The position numbers and the translations under genes were made by a program. The notes beneath the pieces are model-generated. The model did not search any database. It worked only from the letters and a program-made list of their open reading frames with translations, and was not told the origin of the DNA. Positions 58,350 through 64,000 of a DNA stretch of 64,000 nucleotides are shown here, in pieces. The first letter of the stretch is position 1. Each line of letters opens with the position of its first letter. This DNA is from Rhizobium sp. C4 (GTDB taxonomy: Bacteria > Pseudomonadota > Alphaproteobacteria > Rhizobiales > Rhizobiaceae), in the NCBI RefSeq assembly GCF_021026315.1, contig NZ_JAJNCX010000004.1, forward strand, positions 124,001 to 188,000, written 5' to 3'.

Positions 58350-58377
58350 AAGCCGCCGAAGTTGCCTTCGGCGGCTT
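58350..58377. terminator. Bidirectional terminator after pdxJ
   Basis: AAGCCGCCGAAG and CTTCGGCGGCTT form a perfect 12-bp stem followed by CTTTCATTT; it separates the convergent pdxJ and nucleotidase-family genes. Confidence 0.85.
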
Positions 58378-58402
58378 CTTTCATTTCGTATTCAGGCAGA
58401 GA

Positions 58403-59917
58403 TTACTGCTTGAAGGTGATGCGGCCTTCGACGCCGGTCTTCACCGTGCCGACCTTGCGGATATAGACCATGACATCATTGGCCATCAGCTTGCCGTTGT
58501 TGGCGTCGACCAGCACCTTGCCGCCGGTAAACGCGGTGTAGCCGTCGCCGCCGGAGAGCATGTAGTCGTTGGTGGCGATCTTGTACTTTGCGGCCGGATC
58601 AAGCGGCTTGTCGCCGATGGTCACGGAGACGACGCGCTTGCCCTTGGGCGCCTTCGGATCGGCGACGATCTTCAGGCCGGCGACCTGCGGGAAGCGGCCC
58701 GCGCCATCCTCGATCTGCGAGAAGCCGTTTTCCAGGCCGTCGAGGATCTGCTTGCCGGTCAGCTCGACGAGCACGGTCTTGTTGCCAAATGGCAGCTCGC
58801 TCAGGACGTCCTTGCGGGTGACGTCGATATTGGCCGCATATTGCTTGTCGCCGCGAATGCCGCCGCCATTGATGATCGTGGCGTCTGCGCCGGTCGCTTC
58901 CTTCAGCGCGTCGGCGATCAGGTTGCCCATGGTCGTTTCCTGGGTGCGAACCATGTTGCGGCGGCTGTCGAGTGCAACTTCGGACTTGCCGACGGCGACG
59001 TCGAGTTCCTTGGAGAGTTCCTTCTTGAACTCGTCGACCTTGGCCTGCGTGTCCGGATCCGGCTTGACGGTGGCGGTGTCGATGAAGCGGAAGATCGGCT
59101 CCCAGCTGACCTTGCGCTTGCCGTCCTTCTCCTCGACGGTGACGTTGAGGTCGAGCGGCATCATGTAGTTGGCGTCGATCGAGGTGTCGATATAGGCGGT
59201 GATGCCGTTGTACTGCGTCACGATGTCGTGGTCGTCGCCGGACAGGATCACGTCGAAGGCCTTGGAGGCGAACATCAGCTGGTCGTAGGAATGCGGGGCC
59301 TGGACTACGCCGACGACGAGGTCCGCGCCATCCTTGCGCGCCTTCTTGGCGGCGGTGACGGCGGTCTCGACGGTGGATTCGAACTTCCAGTCATCGGTCG
59401 TGGCGACTTCAGGCGAGGTGTCCTGCGCGACCGGGATGAGGGCTATCTTCACGCCCGCGACGTCCTTCACCATCACGCCGCCGAGGCCTTCGATCGGCTT
59501 GCCGTCCTTGCCGGTGATGTTGATCGCGGCCCACGGATATTTCGAGGCCTTCATCTTGGCCAGGAAGTTCTGCGTGCCGAAGTCGAATTCATGGTTGCCG
59601 GGAACGGCCAGATCGAAGGGCACGATGTTGGTGAGCTCGATCATGTTCTGGCCCTTGTCGAGGCCGGAGAGAAGCGAGGGCGAGAGCATGTCGCCGTCGA
59701 ACACATAGACCGTGTTCGGGTTTGCGGCCTTTTCGGCCTTGGCGACCGCGTTCATGCGGGCCAGACCGCCGCGCGTCTTGCCGCCATCGAAATTGTAGAC
59801 GTCGCCGACGCCGAGGAAGGTGATCTTGACCGTTTCGGCCTGTGCTGCCGTCACGGCCGCCGAACAGAGCATTGTTGCGCCAAAGAGCGCAGCCGTCAGT
59901 TTTGAAAATCGCTTCAT
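58403..59917 (-). CDS. Secreted metallophosphatase / 5'-nucleotidase family (UshA-like)
   Basis: A 504-residue periplasmic protein with a signal peptide (residues 1-27, AAQA-E), an N-terminal calcineurin-like domain and a C-terminal nucleotide-binding domain (INGGGIRGD, TNDYMLSGGDGY). GNHEF is conserved, but the first metal motif reads GDVYNF where most have D-x-H, and the last reads SGDDHD where most have GHDH, so two metal-ligand histidines are replaced. A GGAGG site precedes the ATG at 59917. Phosphate scavenging from nucleotides is likely if metal binding persists. Confidence 0.88.
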   Translation of the reverse strand: MKRFSKLTAALFGATMLCSAAVTAAQAETVKITFLGVGDVYNFDGGKTRGGLARMNAVAKAEKAANPNTVYVFDGDMLSPSLLSGLDKGQNMIELTNIVPFDLAVPGNHEFDFGTQNFLAKMKASKYPWAAINITGKDGKPIEGLGGVMVKDVAGVKIALIPVAQDTSPEVATTDDWKFESTVETAVTAAKKARKDGADLVVGVVQAPHSYDQLMFASKAFDVILSGDDHDIVTQYNGITAYIDTSIDANYMMPLDLNVTVEEKDGKRKVSWEPIFRFIDTATVKPDPDTQAKVDEFKKELSKELDVAVGKSEVALDSRRNMVRTQETTMGNLIADALKEATGADATIINGGGIRGDKQYAANIDVTRKDVLSELPFGNKTVLVELTGKQILDGLENGFSQIEDGAGRFPQVAGLKIVADPKAPKGKRVVSVTIGDKPLDPAAKYKIATNDYMLSGGDGYTAFTGGKVLVDANNGKLMANDVMVYIRKVGTVKTGVEGRITFKQ

Positions 59918-60109
59918 CGTCAATCACCTCCAGAGGATGTTACCAATAGGTCCAGAGGTGCAGGCAAGGCCGGGCCCCATCCGGACAGGGTCGCATTACT
60001 CCAGCAATATGACGTCGGCGCAACAGGTTTTTTCCGGTTGGTCAAATCTGCGACACACGAAAAGGCCGCCGGGCGTGCCGACGGCCTGCAGGTTTCTTGC
60101 GGCCCGACT

Positions 60110-60829
60110 TCAGGCGGCTTCGGTCATTTCGGCGCGCAGGCCGGCGAGGGCGAAATCGACGGCGGCGGCGGCATGGATGGCGGTGGAATCAAACGCCGGC
60201 AGCGGGCTCATCGACGGATCGATCAGCATGCAGATTTCCGTGCAGCCGAGGATGACGCTGTCGGCGCCGGCGTCCTTGGCCTTCTGGATGATTTCGATGA
60301 CGCGCTTGCGCGAGGCCTCCGAGACGTGGCCGGCGCAGAGTTCATTGAAGATGACATCATGCATGATGATCCGGCCGAGATGGTCGGGTGTCACCAGGGA
60401 GAGACCGTGGCGTGCCATGCGCTCGGCATAGAAGCCGTCTTCCATCGTATAACGGGTGGCAAGCAGCAGGGGCTTCCTGGCATGCTTTGCCTTCAGCGCC
60501 TCGGCGGTCACGTCGATGATGTTGATGAGCGGGATATGGATGTGGCGAGCGACCTCGTCGGCCACCTTGTGCATCGTGTTGGTGGCAATGAGGATGCAGT
60601 CGGCACCGGCCTTTTCAAGGTTGGCGGCAGACTTTGCCAGCCGTTCGGCAGCTTCGGCCCAGTCGCCGGCCTTCTGCAGCGCCACGATCTCGGCGAAATT
60701 GACGGAGTGGATCAGCATGTCGGCGGAGGTGAGACCGCCAAGCTGGCCACGGACCTCTTCGTTGATCATCCGGTAATAAATTGCGGTGCTTTCAAAGCTC
60801 ATGCCGCCGATGACGCCGATCTTCTTCAT
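60110..60829 (-). CDS. Amino-acid racemase, aspartate/glutamate (YgeA) family
   Basis: A 239-residue cofactor-independent racemase. Opening KKIGVIGGMSFEST and catalytic pair ATNTMHK (Thr83) and LGCTEI (Cys196) match YgeA, in which one Cys of the usual pair is Thr and which racemises homoserine and other amino acids. Divergent from an Lrp-family regulator that probably controls it. Confidence 0.88.
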   Translation of the reverse strand: MKKIGVIGGMSFESTAIYYRMINEEVRGQLGGLTSADMLIHSVNFAEIVALQKAGDWAEAAERLAKSAANLEKAGADCILIATNTMHKVADEVARHIHIPLINIIDVTAEALKAKHARKPLLLATRYTMEDGFYAERMARHGLSLVTPDHLGRIIMHDVIFNELCAGHVSEASRKRVIEIIQKAKDAGADSVILGCTEICMLIDPSMSPLPAFDSTAIHAAAAVDFALAGLRAEMTEAA

Positions 60830-60863
60830 AATGGTCTCTCAAATTGCGCGTTTGCGTGTGATG

Positions 60864-60936
60864 GTGCAAATATGCCCGACGCGCTGGGCGAATTGTTTGC
60901 AAACATTTTGCGATTCGGGCCGAACCGTGCAAATAT
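60864..60936. promoter_or_regulatory. Operator array between racemase and Lrp-type regulator
   Basis: GTGCAAATAT occurs at 60864-60873 and 60927-60936, 63 bases apart (six helical turns), with the palindrome TGTTTGCAAACA at 60894-60905 midway. Phased sites of this kind suit octameric Lrp-family proteins. Confidence 0.6.
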
Positions 60937-61010
60937 TTTCGGCGCAGCTATACGCGCGCGCAAACCGTCCGCGCCTTGATCTGGCGCAACCTGTCCGAAT
61001 GGGGAAAATC

Positions 61011-61475
61011 ATGCTTGACGATCGCGACCGCAAGATCCTGCGTCTCCTGCAGGAGGATGCCGGCCTGGCGGTGGCGGCCATTGCCGACGAGGTCAGTCTT
61101 TCGGTCTCCGCCTGTTCCCGACGCATCCAGAGGCTGGAGGAGGCGGGCTATGTGGCGCGGCGGGTGGCCGTTCTCGACCGGCGCAAGATGGGGGTGCCGA
61201 CGACGGTCTTTGCGCTGATCAAGACGGCGACGCATAACGATGCCTGGATCGACGAATTCCGCAAGGTCATCTCCGCCATTCCCGAAATTGTCGAGGCGCA
61301 TAGGGTGACGGGCTCGTTCGACTACATCCTGAAGATCGTTCTGCCGAGTGCGGAGCACTACGATACGGTCTACAAGCAGATCGTGCGGCATATCTCGCTG
61401 TTCGACGTTTCTGCATCCATCTCCATGGAAATCCTGAAGTCCGGGCTGGCACTGCCGGTCAACTACGCGGAGTGA
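61011..61475 (+). CDS. Lrp/AsnC-family transcriptional regulator
   Basis: A 154-residue regulator with an N-terminal helix-turn-helix (LDDRDRKILRLLQEDAG, then VSLSVSACSRRIQRLEEAG) and a C-terminal RAM ligand domain (AHRVTGSFDYILKIVLPS). It probably senses an amino acid and controls the divergent racemase. The ATG at 61011 has GGGGA upstream; longer frames lack family similarity. Confidence 0.9.
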   Translation: MLDDRDRKILRLLQEDAGLAVAAIADEVSLSVSACSRRIQRLEEAGYVARRVAVLDRRKMGVPTTVFALIKTATHNDAWIDEFRKVISAIPEIVEAHRVTGSFDYILKIVLPSAEHYDTVYKQIVRHISLFDVSASISMEILKSGLALPVNYAE

Positions 61476-61536
61476 CCGCTCGTCCCGCTGCCGCGAGGCC
61501 GCTGGACGCAGGGCTGGAGCAGGGGTGAAGCTGTCG

Positions 61537-63180
61537 TCAGGAGGCGATGTGCAACGGGCTGGTCTTCGCGCGCCAGACGACGTCGCAGTTCCGGCCCTGG
61601 ACCTTGGCGTCGTACAGGGCGACGTCTGCCGCCTTGGTGCAGGCACCAAGCGACTGGCCGTGATGCGGGTAGACAGCGATGCCGGAGGAGAATGTCAGTT
61701 TGAAGCCCGGAACGATGTTGGGGGATTCCTCTTCGAGGCGTGTGCGCCAGCGCGCGGCAAGCGCCAGAGCCTCTGTCTCGTCGACGCCCGGCATGACGAT
61801 GAGGAATTCCTCGCCGCCGAATCGGAAGGCGTTGCCTCCCTCGGGAATGTTGTCACGCAGGATGCCGGCAAAGCCCATCAGGGCCCGGTCGCCGGTGTCA
61901 TGGCCGAACTGGTCGTTGACCTGCTTGAAATGATCGAGGTCGATCAGGGAAAACGCGATGGCGCGCTCGGGGGCAAGCGTAGCGATGAGTTCGGGAATCA
62001 TCTTGCTGGCGTGGCGGCGATTGTAGAGCCCCGTCAGGTGGTCGCGGGATGCGTCTTCGGCCAGCTTCTTCTGCAGCGCCAGGTTTTCGTTCAGGCGGAT
62101 TGCGAGGTCGCGGGAGGCTGACGCCAGCTGCTGCTGGGCGGCCTCGCGCGCGGTCACGTCGCGAAGGACGATCATCTGCGACCCGTCTCGTCCCCATTTT
62201 TCCAGCTGCTGGACGGAGACTTCATAGGTGGCTTCGATTTCATCGATCGTCAGCAGCGGCTGCACGGCGTTCACGTCGCGGTCGAGCCAGGCGCGGAGCG
62301 GGTGGCTTGCCGGCAGAATGGTGCCGACCGCGCTTTCGGTCAGTCCCGGCAGCTTGCCGGCGGCCGGGTTGACCTCCAGCACGCGGGCGTCGCCGTCGAC
62401 CACGATCACGGGGTCGGGAAGGACGTTGAAGATGACGTCGCGGGCGATCGGCGGGGCAACGAACAGCTTGCCGTGTTCCTGCATCATCAGCATCGCAAGC
62501 GATGTCAGGGTGAAGGCGAACGGCGTCGGGTCGTCGTTGAACAGGCGGAATTCGAAGAAGACGAAGGCGAAATTGGCGACCCAGGGCAGCAGCATGGCTG
62601 CGACGAGGCCGTAAAGCTGCCGCCTGTGAATGGCCTGAGACAGCTGCAGCCGGCTAATCGCGGTAATGCAGGCCCAGATCATGAAGATATAGGTGCCCGT
62701 CACCACCAGCTGAAAGAGCCAGCCGTGGGCGAAGCTGGGCCGCTCCGCATTGGTGATGCCCGTGTAAATGCCGTGATGCCAGTCGTTGGTCAGCGCGGCA
62801 ATGCCTGCGAAGCCGGCATAGAGGGCTATCGCGACCGCAGCCTGCGGCGTGCCGAGCCAGCGATAACCGGAGTAGCTGAGGATGCCGGCCGACCAGAACA
62901 TCGGCGCACCGACAATTCCGAACCAGGCCAGTTCGCTGAAAAAGACCTTTCCAGCGAGTTCAGGCGTCCACAAACGCAGCAGCACCATCGCCGTCCACCA
63001 CAGCGCGGCGACGACCGCGAGAATGAACGCATGCTTGCCCGGCGCGCGCGGCGACCGGAATGCCGCACCGCAGGCAATCAAGCCGAGCGCGAACATCGCC
63101 GCAAGCAGAAGGGTTGCTGTGGTCAAAAGAGAGCCTCTATTCCTCTGTTCAGGCGGCATCACGCGAGTGGCGCCCGACAC
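61537..63180 (-). CDS. Diguanylate cyclase with 7-helix sensor and PAS domain
   Basis: A 547-residue cyclic di-GMP synthase. Residues 18-240 hold seven membrane helices resembling the histidine-kinase N7TM sensor, residues 250-360 a PAS domain (NVLPDPVIVVDGDARVLEVN), then a coiled linker and a GGDEF domain with DHLTGLYNRR, LIDLDHFKQVND and FRFGGEEFLIV. No RxxD inhibitory site precedes the loop. The input signal is unknown. Confidence 0.9.
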   Translation of the reverse strand: MSGATRVMPPEQRNRGSLLTTATLLLAAMFALGLIACGAAFRSPRAPGKHAFILAVVAALWWTAMVLLRLWTPELAGKVFFSELAWFGIVGAPMFWSAGILSYSGYRWLGTPQAAVAIALYAGFAGIAALTNDWHHGIYTGITNAERPSFAHGWLFQLVVTGTYIFMIWACITAISRLQLSQAIHRRQLYGLVAAMLLPWVANFAFVFFEFRLFNDDPTPFAFTLTSLAMLMMQEHGKLFVAPPIARDVIFNVLPDPVIVVDGDARVLEVNPAAGKLPGLTESAVGTILPASHPLRAWLDRDVNAVQPLLTIDEIEATYEVSVQQLEKWGRDGSQMIVLRDVTAREAAQQQLASASRDLAIRLNENLALQKKLAEDASRDHLTGLYNRRHASKMIPELIATLAPERAIAFSLIDLDHFKQVNDQFGHDTGDRALMGFAGILRDNIPEGGNAFRFGGEEFLIVMPGVDETEALALAARWRTRLEEESPNIVPGFKLTFSSGIAVYPHHGQSLGACTKAADVALYDAKVQGRNCDVVWRAKTSPLHIAS

Positions 63181-63284
63181 GGTGCATCGTCTACTCCGAA
63201 ATCTCTAAAGAAGTTTATCTGGTTGCCCCGTAATATTAGGGTACCCTGTTTCAGATTGATACGGAAGACGTTGTCCCGTTCCGC

Positions 63285-63659
63285 TCATTGCGGCGAGGGG
63301 AGGTTCGGTTCATTCGTGCATTTTGCCAGCCGCGACTGCTTGAAACTGAACACTTCCAGAATGCGCATTCTGGACGGATCGTCGCGGACCTTCATGCAGC
63401 CGCAGGCGTAGCCGTAATTGCCATTGGTGGCCTCATAGTCGCCGGCACTGATGTCGCCGATGACGTCCATGCCCATGGCTTCGTCGTCGCCGCCCTGGGT
63501 GGCGAGCGTCCAGTCGCCGTCGCTGTCGGAGAGATACCAGTTGCCCGGCGTCGGATTGGACACCCAGCCACAGCGGGTCAACGGCCCGCCGGCATTGGCA
63601 TTGGCGGACATCAGGCAGGCTGCGGCAAGCACGCTGGAAAGCAGAAACGTCTTCATCAT
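63285..63659 (-). CDS. Secreted DUF4087 protein
   Basis: A 124-residue exported protein: signal peptide residues 1-23 (ANA-GG) and the DUF4087 pattern RCGWVSNPTPGNWYLSDSDG then NYGYACGCMKV. Four cysteines may form disulfides. Function unknown. The ATG at 63659 has GAGGAT upstream; the open frame to 63926 is not family-like. Confidence 0.82.
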   Translation of the reverse strand: MMKTFLLSSVLAAACLMSANANAGGPLTRCGWVSNPTPGNWYLSDSDGDWTLATQGGDDEAMGMDVIGDISAGDYEATNGNYGYACGCMKVRDDPSRMRILEVFSFKQSRLAKCTNEPNLPSPQ

Positions 63660-63727
63660 ATCCTCATCCGGCGCAGAAAATCCCCTCGCGCCCATGGAGG
63701 ATTTTGGATCACAAATGAAGCGACGGA

Positions 63728-64000
63728 TCAAGGCGAGGGAGAGCCAATTCCGGAGAGTTCGAGTTCCCATGTTTCGCCGACGAGGGGCGGGCCGAACATC
63801 GCATGCTCCGCCTCCTCGATCTTGCGGAATCCCTTGTGGGTATAGAGGGACCGCGCGGCGGTCAGGGTGTGGTTGGTCCAGAGACTGATCCTGCGATAGC
63901 CGGCGGACGCGGCAAAGCCGATGCACTCCTCGACCAGCCGGTTGCCCAGTCCGAGACCGCGGGCGGCTTCGTCCACGTAGAGCAGGCGCAATTTGCCGGT
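63728..64000 (-). CDS. GNAT acetyltransferase, C-terminal part (runs off the window)
   Basis: The last 90 residues of an acetyltransferase: LRLLYVDEAARGLGLGNRLV with the acetyl-CoA motif, FAASAGYRRISLWTN and LVGETWELEL. The sequence closely resembles the C-terminal half of MarR-GNAT fusion proteins, but the N terminus lies beyond position 64000. Confidence 0.85.
   Translation of the reverse strand, partial: TGKLRLLYVDEAARGLGLGNRLVEECIGFAASAGYRRISLWTNHTLTAARSLYTHKGFRKIEEAEHAMFGPPLVGETWELELSGIGSPSP

Noticed and set aside
1-64000. CRISPR array, rRNA or tRNA genes
   Set aside because: No regularly spaced direct repeats and no tRNA cloverleaf or rRNA segments were recognised on reading both strands.

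Overview
The window looks like chromosomal DNA of a GC-rich alphaproteobacterium of the order Hyphomicrobiales, most likely Rhizobiaceae. Four things point there: a circularly permuted two-piece tmRNA gene whose tag reads ANDNNAKGYALAA, the sspB / DUF4169 / ribbon-helix-helix cluster, a DUF47-pit operon (orfA-pit type) under a PHO box, and rhizobial-type palindromic intergenic repeats. Most of the window is ordinary core genome; gene families were assigned by reading the proteins, not by a database search.

Layout. 1-5.6 kb: tail of a PIN toxin, superoxide dismutase, two c-type cytochromes, an acetyltransferase, a MerR regulator and the AMPylase SelO. 5.6-16.6 kb: an SbmA/BacA-like permease, a 0.9-kb non-coding stretch with mosaic repeats and a possible structured RNA, an O-acyltransferase, oligopeptidase B, a sulfide:quinone-reductase-like flavoprotein with a strong promoter/operator, a deacetylase, a TylF-type methyltransferase and a diguanylate cyclase. 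16.6-29.3 kb: UvrD helicase with an odd in-frame insertion, an autotransporter, a VapBC-like toxin-antitoxin pair, a D-lactate dehydrogenase-like flavoprotein, a giant AsmA protein and the SspB cluster. 29.6-29.9 kb: ssrA (tmRNA), next to the gene for SspB, the adaptor that hands ssrA-tagged proteins to ClpXP.

30.4-37.6 kb is the most unusual part. The resident thyA (264 codons) is cut between codons 174 and 175 by a 1,715-bp element with 12-bp perfect terminal inverted repeats. The element carries a different, intact, longer thymidylate synthase and a small two-module putative DNA-binding protein, but no transposase or recombinase. It therefore destroys an essential gene while supplying a replacement. 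folA, hflK-hflC, a DUF2065 protein and a DegP/HtrA protease follow downstream.

37.6-64 kb: small membrane proteins, an acetyltransferase broken by a single stop codon, serB, miaA, a HerA-type ATPase, ilvIH preceded by a leader peptide and attenuator, chrA, a MarR regulator, pit with a PHO box, a Nudix hydrolase, a MazEF-like pair, a LysE exporter, an ECF sigma / anti-sigma operon, a RecD-like helicase, a MerR-LuxR hybrid regulator, pdxJ, a 5'-nucleotidase-family protein with altered metal motifs, a YgeA-type racemase divergent from an Lrp-family regulator, a second diguanylate cyclase and a partial acetyltransferase at the right edge. No rRNA, tRNA, CRISPR array or complete insertion sequence was seen.
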